Assembly (NCBI RefSeq): GCF_000956465.1 | Contig: NZ_JYJA01000038.1 | Location: 186,001 to 250,000, forward strand | From: Microbacterium trichothecenolyticum | GTDB lineage: Bacteria; Actinomycetota; Actinomycetes; Actinomycetales; Microbacteriaceae | DNA length: 64,000 nucleotides | Reading direction: 5' to 3' | Shown: piece by piece, positions 1 to 7,721 of the stretch | Layout of the letters: each line of letters begins with the position of its first letter | Numbering within the stretch: the stretch's first letter is position 1 | Notes under the pieces: generated by a model | Database searches by the model: none | Seen by the model: only the letters and a program-made list of their open reading frames with translations | What the model was told of the DNA's origin: nothing | Made by a program: the position numbers and the translations under genes

Positions 1-537
1 TGGCTGGCGCTCGCGCAGAAGCACAACGGGGTGTGGGGCGGGTGCTACTGCTCGTACTTCCACGGTGACACCGAGCACACCGTGAAGAGCGAGTACGACC
101 GCGCGACGTTCAAACAGCGGCTTGTGGATGAGGGCGTCGCGCACGCCGCGCTCGTCTTCGACGGCGACGACGCGATCGCGTGGTGCGAGTTCGGCAGTCC
201 GGCCGAGCTGCCGGGCATCTACCACCGCAAGGAGTACGACGCGGGCGAGACGAACCCGGCGCCCTGGCGCATCACCTGCTTCTTCGTCGACCGCGACCAC
301 CGGCGTTCTGGCGTCGCGCGGGAGGCACTGGACGGTGCGCTGGAACTGATCGCGCAGGCGGGCGGCGGCGAGGTGATCTCGTTCCCCAACGAGCTCCCGC
401 CCGGCAAGAAGACGTCGTCGTCTTTCCTCCACAACGGCACGAGGGCCATGTTCGAGAAGGCCGGGTTCACGTTCGAGCGTCACATCGGCAAGAACAAGAC
501 CGTGGTGCGCAAGACGGTCCCGCCGGCCGGCGCCTGA
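1..537 (+). CDS. GNAT-family N-acetyltransferase, 5' truncated by window edge
   Basis: The frame is open from base 1, so the N-terminus lies outside the window; 178 codons are visible. The protein probably transfers an acetyl group from acetyl-CoA to an unknown amine in the cytosol. Visible signs are the stretch WRITCFFVDRDHRRSGVA, which matches the beta4 strand and the R/Q-x-x-G-x-A acetyl-CoA loop of the GNAT fold, and the later FEKAGFTFERHIG, which matches the C-terminal beta-strand region. The Cys-rich start (GGCYCSYFH) resembles a GNAT subgroup common in actinobacteria. The substrate cannot be inferred. The next gene is on the opposite strand and converges with this one. Confidence 0.75.
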   Translation, partial: WLALAQKHNGVWGGCYCSYFHGDTEHTVKSEYDRATFKQRLVDEGVAHAALVFDGDDAIAWCEFGSPAELPGIYHRKEYDAGETNPAPWRITCFFVDRDHRRSGVAREALDGALELIAQAGGGEVISFPNELPPGKKTSSSFLHNGTRAMFEKAGFTFERHIGKNKTVVRKTVPPAGA

Positions 538-585
538 CGCAGGTTCGCGCGGGCGGAGTCGGCGAGAGGACGCCGCGCGGGCGGA

Positions 586-792
586 CTACTGGATCGGATG
601 CTCGAGCCGCGCGCGTGCTTCGCGCTCGACCAGCACGGGGACGAAGTCGCGCACCTTCGCGCGCGCGAAGTGCGAGCGCGCGTCGGCGACGGCGCGCTCG
701 ATCTCGGAACGATCTCTCGAGGGGAACCGCCCTTCCAGCCGGTCCACGACGTCGGAGAGGGCCTGATCCTCATCCGCGAGCTCACGGGTCAT
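586..792 (-). CDS. Small three-helix-bundle dimerisation-domain-like protein
   Basis: This 68-residue protein is predicted all-helical and charged. Its pattern RFPSRDRSEIERAV, then ARAKVRDFVPVLVEREAR, is what I recognise from the small actinobacterial three-helix bundle dimerisation domain proteins, whose role is unknown. I chose the ATG at 792 because the family normally begins just before the ALSDVVDRLEGRFP segment; the longer upstream frame is Arg-rich and overlaps the next gene. A CACCCT hexamer lies 6 bases before this ATG. The gene follows the fusion gene at 861-1532 on the same strand with a 68-base gap and may be cotranscribed. Confidence 0.6.
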   Translation of the reverse strand: MTRELADEDQALSDVVDRLEGRFPSRDRSEIERAVADARSHFARAKVRDFVPVLVEREARARLEHPIQ

Positions 793-860
793 GTGCTCAG
801 GGTGCTCTTCGCCCTCCGCTCTCGTCAAGCAGACGAGGACCGAGGTGTCGGCGACGCGGA

Positions 861-1532
861 TCAGTCGTAGGTATCGGTCCACGACGCGATGTCCACGCCG
901 TGGTTGTCGGGCGAGGCGAGCGACCACCACGCCGGAGCGTGCGAGTCGTCGGCGAGTCGGCCGCCGGCCGCGAGTGCGGCGTCGACGCGGGCCCGGGCCT
1001 GGTCGGCCGGCACGAAGACGTCGAAGTGCGTCCGGCCCCTCGACGGCGAGTCCCCGGTGATCGGGTTGAAGGCGAGCTGCGGTCCGCAGCGCATCGGATC
1101 CGCGGCATCCGTGTCGCCCACGTCCTCATAGCCGAGCGCCGCGGTGAAGAAGGGGCGCACGTCGGCCCCGGAATGCTGAGCGACGTAGATGCCGATCGAC
1201 TGTGCGCGCGAGGGGTCGGGGATCAGGCGCTGCGCGGCGGCGGCCACCGACACGGCGGCGGCGAAGTCCACGGCTGCGGCGGGGATGCCCTCCGGGCCGG
1301 CGTACGGGACGCGCACGACGACTCCCTCGGGACGCACGTCGATGTCCGGCCGGAGGCCGAATCGCTCGGCGGCCGCGACGATCGGGGCGACGAGCCCAGC
1401 GGCATGGGAGAGGGAGGTCGCAGTGAAGACGGCCTGCGGTCCCGTGCCGGTGACCCGCCAATCGGAGACGCCAGACGCCTGATGGAACCCCGCCGCCGAG
1501 ATCGCGTCCGAGCCGTTCGCCGTTTCATCCAT
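861..1532 (-). CDS. Pterin-4a-carbinolamine dehydratase-like / glyoxalase-like fusion protein
   Basis: The protein has 223 residues in two parts. Residues about 20-105 resemble pterin-4a-carbinolamine dehydratase: a Trp-containing strand, a helix ending AAAERFGLRPDIDV, then VVVRVPY and a final helix. In the enzyme this turn normally carries HHPDI; here the His pair is replaced (LRPDI), so dehydratase activity is doubtful. Residues about 110-223 form a glyoxalase-like (VOC) domain with FDVFVPADQA and the terminal WWSLASPDNHGVDIASW. The fusion is known from actinobacterial proteins usually named only VOC family protein. AGGAG lies 7 bases before the ATG. The 46-residue zinc ribbon gene ends 9 bases upstream, so the two are probably one transcript. 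Confidence 0.7.
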   Translation of the reverse strand: MDETANGSDAISAAGFHQASGVSDWRVTGTGPQAVFTATSLSHAAGLVAPIVAAAERFGLRPDIDVRPEGVVVRVPYAGPEGIPAAAVDFAAAVSVAAAAQRLIPDPSRAQSIGIYVAQHSGADVRPFFTAALGYEDVGDTDAADPMRCGPQLAFNPITGDSPSRGRTHFDVFVPADQARARVDAALAAGGRLADDSHAPAWWSLASPDNHGVDIASWTDTYD

Positions 1533-1541
1533 CGAGGTCTC

Positions 1542-1682
1542 CTACACCGGTTCGGTCGTGCGGATCAGACCGCAGTTCACGCACGACCAGGCGACCAGGA
1601 AGCGCTCATCGTCGAGGATCTCGAAGGTCAGAGCGTCTCCGCATGTAGGGCAGATCCGCGGATCCGCGTCGTTCACCCTCAT
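1542..1682 (-). CDS. 46-residue zinc-ribbon protein
   Basis: A complete small frame runs from ATG at 1682 to TAG at 1542. It encodes two Cys pairs, CPTCG near residues 11-15 and CVNCG near 34-38, spaced as in a zinc ribbon, with a beta-rich stretch (LTFEILDDERFLVAWS) between them. Nothing else can be assigned; such proteins may bind nucleic acid or a partner protein. Support for it being real: a TAAGCT hexamer exactly 6 bases before the ATG (leaderless-type promoter), no other gene in the interval, and close spacing to the following fusion gene. It may be the first gene of that operon. Confidence 0.65.
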   Translation of the reverse strand: MRVNDADPRICPTCGDALTFEILDDERFLVAWSCVNCGLIRTTEPV

Positions 1683-1688
1683 GCCGTC

Positions 1689-1694
1689 AGCTTA
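1689..1694 (-). promoter_or_regulatory. Leaderless-type -10 hexamer for the zinc-ribbon gene
   Basis: TAAGCT on the minus strand ends 6 bases before the ATG at 1682, so transcription should begin at or next to the start codon. There is no Shine-Dalgarno sequence. Confidence 0.5.
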
Positions 1695-1781
1695 GGGAAC
1701 CGGCTCGTGTGCCGGGAGTCCTGAGGAGAGCGGATGCCTGAGTGCGTGGGGAACATCCGCTCTCGTCCGGGGTCCGTGGGG

Positions 1782-2147
1782 TCAGAGCACGACCAGGAAG
1801 CCGACCACGGCGCTCACCGCGGACAGCACGGCGAGCACGATCGACGGGGTCGCGTTCTCCTTGCGGCGCACGTGCACGGCGACAGCGCCGATCATGACGA
1901 CGGTCAGGGCGGCAGCGGCGATCGGGGTGAGGATCGGCGCGATGCCGGTCAGGAGCGGCAGGATCAGGCCGATACCGCCGATCACCTCGGCGGCGCCGAT
2001 GAGCTTCACGGTCGGGTCGGCGAAGTCGTCGGCCCAGCCCATGCCGCTCGCGACGAGAGCGGACTTGGGACGGGCGACCTTCATGGCGCCGGCCGCGACG
2101 AAGGCGAGGGCGAGCAGGCCGTTGAGGATCCAGAGGGCGATGGTCAT
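1782..2147 (-). CDS. DoxX-family membrane protein
   Basis: This 121-residue integral membrane protein has four predicted hydrophobic helices. The first reads LWILNGLLALAFVAAGAMKV, followed by the typical DoxX pattern of a Gly/Ala-rich second helix (LIGAAEVIGGIGLILPLL). DoxX-like proteins are small membrane proteins linked in some bacteria to redox homeostasis or thiosulfate oxidation; the role here is not known. GGAG precedes the ATG by 7 bases. It is divergent from the HxlR regulator at 2261, and the shared intergenic region carries a TTAC-N5-GTAA repeat. DoxX/HxlR pairs are common and suggest that the regulator controls this gene. Confidence 0.8.
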   Translation of the reverse strand: MTIALWILNGLLALAFVAAGAMKVARPKSALVASGMGWADDFADPTVKLIGAAEVIGGIGLILPLLTGIAPILTPIAAAALTVVMIGAVAVHVRRKENATPSIVLAVLSAVSAVVGFLVVL

Positions 2148-2179
2148 GCGAGTACTCCAGGGAGAGGTCGTGGGGTCTG

Positions 2180-2192
2180 TTACTGTTTGTAA
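2180..2192. promoter_or_regulatory. Candidate HxlR operator, TTAC-N5-GTAA
   Basis: A perfect 4-bp inverted repeat (TTAC tgttt GTAA) lies in the 113-base divergent region between the DoxX gene and the HxlR gene. HxlR-type regulators bind short TAC/GTA dyads, so this is the likely site. It is close to the DoxX start and could overlap its promoter. Confidence 0.45.
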
Positions 2193-2260
2193 GCAACCCC
2201 ATGATGCGTCACCTCGAAGACGCGTTCAAAAGGCACACGGATGTAAGTAGGTGACACGCG

Positions 2261-2692
2261 ATGGCGACCACCCTCACGATCGAGCTCCCCGGCGAGCCCA
2301 CGCCGACCGGCTACGAGCGCTCGTGCGAGGAGGCCTCTCCCGGCTCCGACCACGGCCGCGCCATCCGCGACGTGCTCGACCGCATCGGCGACAAGTGGTC
2401 GCTGCTCGTGGTCGGCACGCTGCGGCGGGAGCGGCTGCGCTTCACCGAACTGCAGCGTCACATCCCGGGGATCTCGCAGCGCATGCTGACGCTGACGCTC
2501 CGCCAGCTCGAGCGCGACGGGCTCATCACCCGGACCGTCCACGCCGAGGTGCCGCCGCGCGTCGAGTACGAGCTGACACCCCTCGGCGGCACGCTCATCC
2601 AGCTGGCGATGGCCCTCGCCGACTGGGCGATCGAGAACCACCCGCGCATCGAGGACTCGCGCGCCGCCTACGACGCCGCACACCAGCGCTGA
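2261..2692 (+). CDS. HxlR-family winged-helix transcriptional regulator
   Basis: The protein has 143 residues. After a 30-residue N-terminal extension comes the HxlR domain: VLDRIGDKWSLLVVGTL, then RFTELQRHIPGISQRMLT (recognition helix region), LERDGLITRTV and PPRVEYELTPLG, the diagnostic wing and C-terminal motif. These regulators are dimers that often sense thiols, quinones or electrophiles. A Cys at about residue 23 lies just before the domain and could be a sensor residue, but this is inference. AGGTGA precedes the ATG. The divergent DoxX gene is its probable target, and autoregulation is likely given the shared operator. Confidence 0.85.
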   Translation: MATTLTIELPGEPTPTGYERSCEEASPGSDHGRAIRDVLDRIGDKWSLLVVGTLRRERLRFTELQRHIPGISQRMLTLTLRQLERDGLITRTVHAEVPPRVEYELTPLGGTLIQLAMALADWAIENHPRIEDSRAAYDAAHQR

Positions 2693-2725
2693 CGATCGCG
2701 GACACCGGGCGTCCGCAGCCTGGGC

Positions 2726-2731
2726 CATGAT
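2726..2731 (+). promoter_or_regulatory. Possible leaderless-type -10 hexamer (CATGAT)
   Basis: CATGAT ends 6 bases before the GTG at 2738. It keeps the A at position 2 and T at position 6 seen at the other leaderless-type starts in the window, but its first base is off consensus. Confidence 0.35.
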
Positions 2732-2737
2732 GGGCGG

Positions 2738-3877
2738 GTGGTCCCCACTCCTTCTTCAGACGCCGCTGGCGCGTCGCCCGGAGCCTCCGGGCGCGTGGGC
2801 CCAGCCTCGACCATTCGGTCCGAGCGGCTCCGGTCGCACCGCTTGAGCGCCCCCGCGGCGACGGTCGCCGACGCCGCGCGGCACATGCTCGCGACGCAGA
2901 GCCAGGAGTTCTGGGGCGGGCGCTGGGCGCTTGCGACGCGCGTGCGCGGCCGAACGACGGTGCGCGACGTGGACGCCGCCTACGGCCGCGGCGAGATCGT
3001 GCGCACCTGGACCATGCGCGGGACGATCCACACGATCCCCACCGCCGACATGGAGTGGGTGCTGTCGCTGACCGCAGAGCGCCAGCGCCGCCAGGCGGCG
3101 GCCGTGCACCGCAACGAAGGGATCGACGCCGACGAGGCCGACCGCGCCGAGCGCCTCGCGCGGGCAGCGCTCGGCGGGGGCAACCGCCTCACGCGCAAGG
3201 AGCTGTTCGAGGTGTGGGAACAGGGAGGGGTGTCGACGTTCCGGCAACGGGGCTACCACCTGCTCGTCGCCCTGTCGCTGCGCGCCGTGCTGTGCCAGGG
3301 CCCGGTCGTGCCACGGGAGAAGGGGCCGACCCGCGAGCAGTTCTTCGTGCTCGCCGACGAGTGGATCACGGATGCCGTGACCCCGGCCGATCCGATGGCC
3401 GAGTTCTTCGTCCGCTACATCGCCTCGCACGGTCCCGCCGGCGCGCGGGACTTCGCGTGGTGGAGCGGGCTCCCGCTCGGGGTCTCGCGTGCGGCGGCGG
3501 AGGCGGCATCCGATCGCCTGCGTCCCGTCGCCGACGAACCCGAGCCGCAGTACGTGGTCGCCGGTGCCGCACCTCGGCGCAGCGCCGGGGCGCCCGAAGT
3601 GGTGGCGCTGCCGCCGTTCGAGGAGTACTACCTGTCGTACGCCGACCGCACCGTGCCCTGCGCGCCGGAGTTCCTGAGTGCGATCGGCCCGAGCATGAAC
3701 GGCATCGTCCGTCCTATCCTCGTCGCGCGCGGCGAGGCGGTCGGCGTGTGGACGCACTCGCTGGCCGTGGGCCGCCACGCGGAATCCCCGGTGCCCGAGC
3801 TGTTCACCCCTGGGGCGGCGACCGACGAGGAGATCGCCGCCGCGCTCGACCGCTACCGCGACTTCATCACGGCATAG
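2738..3877 (+). CDS. AlkZ-like winged-helix DNA glycosylase (HTH_42 family)
   Basis: This 379-residue protein belongs to the HTH_42 family, which includes the interstrand-crosslink glycosylases AlkZ and AlkX (YcaQ). The first wHTH starts at about residue 28 (RSERLRSHRLSAP) and contains ATQSQEFWGGRWALA. TQSQ places a Q-x-Q pair where AlkZ proteins carry their catalytic Gln-x-Gln, so base-excision activity on alkylated or crosslinked DNA is plausible. WTMRGTIHTIP and the central RKELFEVWEQ winged helix also fit the family. The GTG start is preceded by CATGAT at leaderless spacing. Members often sit in antibiotic clusters for self-resistance; no such cluster is visible here, so it is more likely a general housekeeping paralogue. 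Confidence 0.75.
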   Translation: MVPTPSSDAAGASPGASGRVGPASTIRSERLRSHRLSAPAATVADAARHMLATQSQEFWGGRWALATRVRGRTTVRDVDAAYGRGEIVRTWTMRGTIHTIPTADMEWVLSLTAERQRRQAAAVHRNEGIDADEADRAERLARAALGGGNRLTRKELFEVWEQGGVSTFRQRGYHLLVALSLRAVLCQGPVVPREKGPTREQFFVLADEWITDAVTPADPMAEFFVRYIASHGPAGARDFAWWSGLPLGVSRAAAEAASDRLRPVADEPEPQYVVAGAAPRRSAGAPEVVALPPFEEYYLSYADRTVPCAPEFLSAIGPSMNGIVRPILVARGEAVGVWTHSLAVGRHAESPVPELFTPGAATDEEIAAALDRYRDFITA

Positions 3878-3909
3878 CCCCGGGTCTGGCCGCCGAAGCC
3901 CGCGCACAC

Positions 3910-3996
3910 CTGCCGAAACACGGGTTCGTCACCGAACACGCCGGGGCGCACCATCCGTTCCCGGCGTGTCGGCGTTACCGACCCGTGTTTCGGCAG
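3910..3996. repeat. Orphan nested palindrome, CCGAAACACGGG motif
   Basis: Two concentric inverted repeats lie between convergent genes. The outer arms are perfect over 16 bp (CTGCCGAAACACGGGT and its complement) and the inner arms pair over about 13 bp with one indel (CCGAACACGCCGGG). Outer and inner arms are variants of one motif, giving the order +,+,-,-. The same layout recurs at 51918, 59765 and 60951 with a different motif. It could act as a bidirectional terminator, but the duplicated motif is not needed for that. Confidence 0.8.
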
Positions 3997-4024
3997 CAGA
4001 CGCCCCGCGCCGAGTGGCACGGGC

Positions 4025-5461
4025 TCAGGCGTGGCGGTCGAGGAAGTCGTACACCTCGTTGTCGTCGACGCCGGGGAAAGCGCCGCGGGGGAGCGGCGAG
4101 AACATCTGCATGTGCACACGCGCGCTCGGCCAGGCCTTTCCCGCCCAGCGCTCCGAGACTCCGGAGGCGACGCGGCGGCAGCACGACTCGTCAGGGCACG
4201 TCGAGGTCGCGCGCTTCTGCGTCTCGCGTCCGCGGAACCACCGCGCGTCGTCGAAGGGCACGCCCACCGTGATCGAGAACTCGCCCTCCGCGGTGGTGCC
4301 GGTCTGCGTCGAGCACCAGTAGGTGCCGGCCGGGGTGTCCGTGTACTGATAGTGCTCGGTGGTGCGGTTCTGCTCGGAGAAGGCGGCGCGCGCCGAGAAC
4401 TTGCGGCACGCGATCTGGCCGTCGACGGCGCCGGTGACGTCCATCGGGAGCGGCAGGTCATCGTTCTCGTAGACACGCGAGATCGCCCCTGAGCCGTCGA
4501 CGCGCAGGAAGTGCAGCTTGATCCCCAGGTGGTGCGTCGCGAGATTGGTGAGCCGCATGCCGGCCGCCTCGTGCGTCACGCCGAACGCGTCGCGGAAGTC
4601 CTCGACGGCGAGGTTGCGGTCCTTCTTCGCCTGCTGCAGGAACGCGACCGACGCCGTCTCGGGCATCAGACAGCACGCGGCGTAGTAGTTGATCTCGAGC
4701 CGCTGCTGCAGGAAGTCGGCGTAGTCGGTCGGCCTCTTGTGGCCGAGCAGGCGGTGCGCCATCGCCTGCAGCGCCATCGACCGCAGGCCGTGGCCGCCGG
4801 GGATGGAGGCGGGTGGCAGGTAGATGCGCCCGTGCTCGAGGTCGGTCACCGAGCGCGTCGAGTGCGGCAGGTCGTTCACGTAGATCAGCTCGAAGCCGAG
4901 CTTCTCGGCCATGATGCTCACGGTGCGGTGCGTGAGGGCGCCTGACACGTGCCCCGCTGCCTTGAGCTGCTTCTCGGCGAGCTTCTCGATGTCGGGGAGG
5001 TAGTTGTCGCGCTCGCGCATCATGAGGCGCAGCTCGGTGTTGGCGCGGCGCGCCTCCTCGGGCGTCGCGATGGCCTCGCGCTCGCGACGCTGCAGCTCGC
5101 GGTGCAGGCCCAGGATCGATTCGATCGTGTCGTCGGACATGCCCTTGGTCACCTTGATCGGCGTGACGCCGAGCTGGCGGAAGACCGATCCCGACTGCGC
5201 GCGTTCGAGCTCGATCTCGAGCGCCGCGCGCCGGTTCGGCGGCTCAGCCGAGAGGAGGTCGCCGACATCGACACCCGTCGTCGAGGCGATCGCCTGCAGC
5301 AGCGACAGCTTCGGCTCGCGCTTGCCGTTCTCGATGAGGCTGAGCTGGCTTCCGGCGACCCCGACCAGTGCGCCCAGCTCGTCGAGCGTGTACCCGTGGG
5401 CGAGACGCTGATGACGGATGCGGTGGCCCAGGGTCGACAGTTCGAGTGACGTGGGGGGCAT
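4025..5461 (-). CDS. ramB: RamB-type XRE-family regulator of acyl/acetate metabolism
   Basis: The protein has 478 residues in the layout of RamB/ScfR regulators: an N-terminal XRE HTH at about residues 10-65 (YTLDELGALVGVAGSQLSLI), a linker, an IrrE/M78-like domain around 200-260 (ALQAMAHRLLGH, with a degenerate HExxH), and the C-terminal short-chain fatty acyl regulator domain (RRVASGVSERWAGKAWPSAR). In Corynebacterium RamB controls acetate and gluconeogenic genes. Here the gene is divergent from pckG, so direct control of PEP carboxykinase is likely. TAGCAT ends 6 bases before the ATG, indicating a leaderless mRNA, although AAGGA lies in the same stretch. Confidence 0.85.
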   Translation of the reverse strand: MPPTSLELSTLGHRIRHQRLAHGYTLDELGALVGVAGSQLSLIENGKREPKLSLLQAIASTTGVDVGDLLSAEPPNRRAALEIELERAQSGSVFRQLGVTPIKVTKGMSDDTIESILGLHRELQRREREAIATPEEARRANTELRLMMRERDNYLPDIEKLAEKQLKAAGHVSGALTHRTVSIMAEKLGFELIYVNDLPHSTRSVTDLEHGRIYLPPASIPGGHGLRSMALQAMAHRLLGHKRPTDYADFLQQRLEINYYAACCLMPETASVAFLQQAKKDRNLAVEDFRDAFGVTHEAAGMRLTNLATHHLGIKLHFLRVDGSGAISRVYENDDLPLPMDVTGAVDGQIACRKFSARAAFSEQNRTTEHYQYTDTPAGTYWCSTQTGTTAEGEFSITVGVPFDDARWFRGRETQKRATSTCPDESCCRRVASGVSERWAGKAWPSARVHMQMFSPLPRGAFPGVDDNEVYDFLDRHA

Positions 5462-5467
5462 TCCTTG

Positions 5468-5473
5468 ATGCTA
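5468..5473 (-). promoter_or_regulatory. Leaderless-type -10 hexamer for ramB (TAGCAT)
   Basis: TAGCAT on the minus strand is followed by 6 bases and the ATG at 5461. A GCGA-N5-TCGC dyad at 5474-5486 lies just upstream and could be an autoregulatory site; that is a guess. Confidence 0.5.
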
Positions 5474-5602
5474 GCGAAAGAATCGCAACTCTTGACACCA
5501 GATTTCGCCGGAAGAGCGGCCCGTTACGCCCGAAAGTAGAGGAAGAGCACGAATCTGCATCGTCGAAACCATCTGACGGTTGAATCAACGAGGAGCGACA
5601 CC

Positions 5603-7483
5603 ATGGCCCTTGCCGACATCTTCCCCCGAACCGAAGGCTCCGCCGCCGCCCGTCCCACCCTCACCCGGACGTATGGCGAACTGCCGACCGTTCAGGGCGA
5701 AGGCATGGTCGCTCTGCGCGCATGGGTCGACGAGATCGCCGCCCTCACCCGGCCGGCGCGCATCCACTGGGTCGACGGCTCCCGCGCCGAGAACGACATG
5801 CTCCTTCGCGAGATGGTCGACGAGGGCAAGCTCATCAAGCTCAACCCCGAGTGGCGCCCGGGCTCCTACCTCGCCCGCTCCCACCCGAGCGACGTGGCGC
5901 GCACCGAGGCGCGCACATTCATCGCCTCGGAGCGCGAGGAGGACGCCGGTCCGACCAACAACTGGGCCGCGCCCGAGGAGATCCGCGCCACCATCACTCC
6001 GCTGTTCGCGGGCTCGATGAAGGGCCGCACGATGTACGTCGTGCCGTTCTCGATGGGTCCGGTCGGCGGCCCCCTGTCGCACATCGGCGTGCAGGTGACC
6101 GACAGCGCGTACGCCGTCACCTCGATCGGCATCATGACGCGCGTCGGCACCGACGTGCTGCGCGAGATCGCTGGCGGCGCGCACTGGGTCAAGACCGTGC
6201 ACTCCGTCGGCGCCCCGCTGCAGCCGGGCCAGGCCGATGTCGCGTGGCCGTGCAACGACGAGAAGTACATCGTCCACTTCCCCGACACCCTCGAGGTCTG
6301 GTCGTACGGCTCGGGCTACGGCGGCAACGCGATCCTCGCCAAGAAGTGCTTCGCGCTGCGGATCGCCTCGGTGATCGGCCGCGACGAGGGCTGGCTCGCC
6401 GAGCACATGCTGCTCATCCGCGTCATCGACCCCGCGGGTCGCGCCTACCACATCGCCGCCGCGTTCCCGTCGGCGTGCGGCAAGACCAACCTCGCGATGC
6501 TCCGCCCGACGATTCCGGGCTGGCGGGTCGAGACCCTCGGCGACGACATCGCGTGGCTGCGCCCCGGTGAGGACGGCCGCCTCTGGGCCATCAACCCCGA
6601 GGCCGGCTTCTTCGGCGTCGCGCCCGGCACCGGCCAGTCCACCAACGTCACAGCGGTCGAGACGCTGTGGGGCAACACGATCTTCACGAACGTCGCGCTG
6701 CGCCCCGACGGCGACGTGTGGTGGGAGGGCCTCACCGACGAGCCGCCGGCACAGCTCACCGACTGGGAGGGCAAACCGTGGACGCCGGACTCCGGTCGTC
6801 CCGCCGCCCACCCGAATTCTCGCTTCACCGTCGCCGCGGCCCAGTGCCCGCAGATCGCCGACGACTGGGACGCCCCGCAGGGCGTGCCGATCGACGCGAT
6901 CCTGTTCGGCGGCCGTCGCGCCACCAACGTGCCGCTCGTCGTCGAGGCGACGGACTGGACGCACGGCGTGTTCATGGGCTCGAACATCTCGTCGGAGAAG
7001 ACCGCGGCCCAGGAGGGCACCGTCGGAGAGCTGCGGCGCGACCCGTTCGCGATGCTCCCGTTCTGCGGCTACAACATGGCCGACTACTTCGGGCACTGGC
7101 TCAAGGTCGGGCAGCAGCTGCGCTTCGATCGCGCACCGCGGGTGTTCCAGGTGAACTGGTTCCGCAAGGGCACGGACGGACGCTTCCTGTGGCCGGGCTT
7201 CGGCGACAACTCGCGCGTCATCGACTGGATCATCCGTCGCATCGAGGGCGAGGTCGGTGCCGTCGAGAGCCCGATCGGCCGCCTGCCGCACAGCGCCGAC
7301 CTCGACCTCGACGGCATCGAGGTGTCGCAGGCCGACCTCGACGAGCTGTTCGCGGTCGACGCGCAGCTGTGGCTGCGCGAGGCCGACCTGACCGAGGAGT
7401 TCTACCGAACCTTCGACGGCCGCGTCCCCGCTCCGCTCTGGGCCGAGCTCGCCGCGCTCCGCTACCGCCTGCAGCGCGCCTGA
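5603..7483 (+). CDS. pckG: Phosphoenolpyruvate carboxykinase (GTP)
   Basis: The 626-residue cytosolic enzyme converts oxaloacetate and GTP to PEP, CO2 and GDP, the entry step of gluconeogenesis. The kinase-1 P-loop [12 protein letters not shown] lies at about residues 287-298, with the metal/substrate motif LGDDIAWL about 20 residues later and FNWFRKG-type GTP-site residues ([10 protein letters not shown]) near 520. Length and motifs match the GTP-dependent (not ATP-dependent) family typical of actinobacteria. GAGGAG precedes the ATG. It is divergent from the RamB-type regulator with 141 bases between, and is followed by two hairpins, so it is probably monocistronic. Confidence 0.97.
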   Translation: MALADIFPRTEGSAAARPTLTRTYGELPTVQGEGMVALRAWVDEIAALTRPARIHWVDGSRAENDMLLREMVDEGKLIKLNPEWRPGSYLARSHPSDVARTEARTFIASEREEDAGPTNNWAAPEEIRATITPLFAGSMKGRTMYVVPFSMGPVGGPLSHIGVQVTDSAYAVTSIGIMTRVGTDVLREIAGGAHWVKTVHSVGAPLQPGQADVAWPCNDEKYIVHFPDTLEVWSYGSGYGGNAILAKKCFALRIASVIGRDEGWLAEHMLLIRVIDPAGRAYHIAAAFPSACGKTNLAMLRPTIPGWRVETLGDDIAWLRPGEDGRLWAINPEAGFFGVAPGTGQSTNVTAVETLWGNTIFTNVALRPDGDVWWEGLTDEPPAQLTDWEGKPWTPDSGRPAAHPNSRFTVAAAQCPQIADDWDAPQGVPIDAILFGGRRATNVPLVVEATDWTHGVFMGSNISSEKTAAQEGTVGELRRDPFAMLPFCGYNMADYFGHWLKVGQQLRFDRAPRVFQVNWFRKGTDGRFLWPGFGDNSRVIDWIIRRIEGEVGAVESPIGRLPHSADLDLDGIEVSQADLDELFAVDAQLWLREADLTEEFYRTFDGRVPAPLWAELAALRYRLQRA

Positions 7484-7490
7484 CCCGGTT

Positions 7491-7532
7491 CCGAAGCCTC
7501 GGCCCTGCCTGTGCGAGGGGTCGAGGCTTCGG
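7491..7532 (+). terminator. Hairpin downstream of pckG (first)
   Basis: An 11-bp perfect stem (CCGAAGCCTCG with its complement) starts 8 bases after the pckG stop codon. It is probably the first of two termination hairpins. Confidence 0.6.
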
Positions 7533-7567
7533 TCTCGGTTGCGACCGGCGACAGTCGCACACAGACC

Positions 7568-7605
7568 GGCGCCCGGCCCTCTTCTTGGCAGAGGGGCCGG
7601 GCGCC
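7568..7605 (+). terminator. Strong GC hairpin downstream of pckG
   Basis: A 12-bp stem (GGCGCCCGGCCC) with a 12-base loop is followed by a pyrimidine-rich tail (TATTCCTTCTCC). This fits intrinsic termination of pckG. Confidence 0.65.
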
Positions 7606-7625
7606 TATTCCTTCTCCGACTCGGG

Positions 7626-7690
7626 CTGTTCCGCAGTCGCTTCCGGCGGGTGCGCGGCCCCGCCGAGCGCACAACGCGACTGCGGAACAG
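7626..7690. repeat. Orphan palindrome, CTGTTCCGCAGTCGC arms
   Basis: Perfect 15-bp inverted arms flank a 35-base interior that itself holds a 6-bp inverted pair (GTGCGC/GCGCAC). It lies between convergent pckG and the ABC exporter gene, after two ordinary hairpins already placed there. Arm length and size resemble the other palindromic elements in this window. Confidence 0.7.
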
Positions 7691-7721
7691 TGGGGATTCG
7701 GTCGGGCGGGGGCGAGGAGGA

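Noticed and set aside
3910..3996. Reading the nested palindrome only as an intrinsic terminator
   Set aside because: Termination cannot be excluded, but the duplicated motif in inner and outer arms and the absence of a U-tract make this explanation incomplete.
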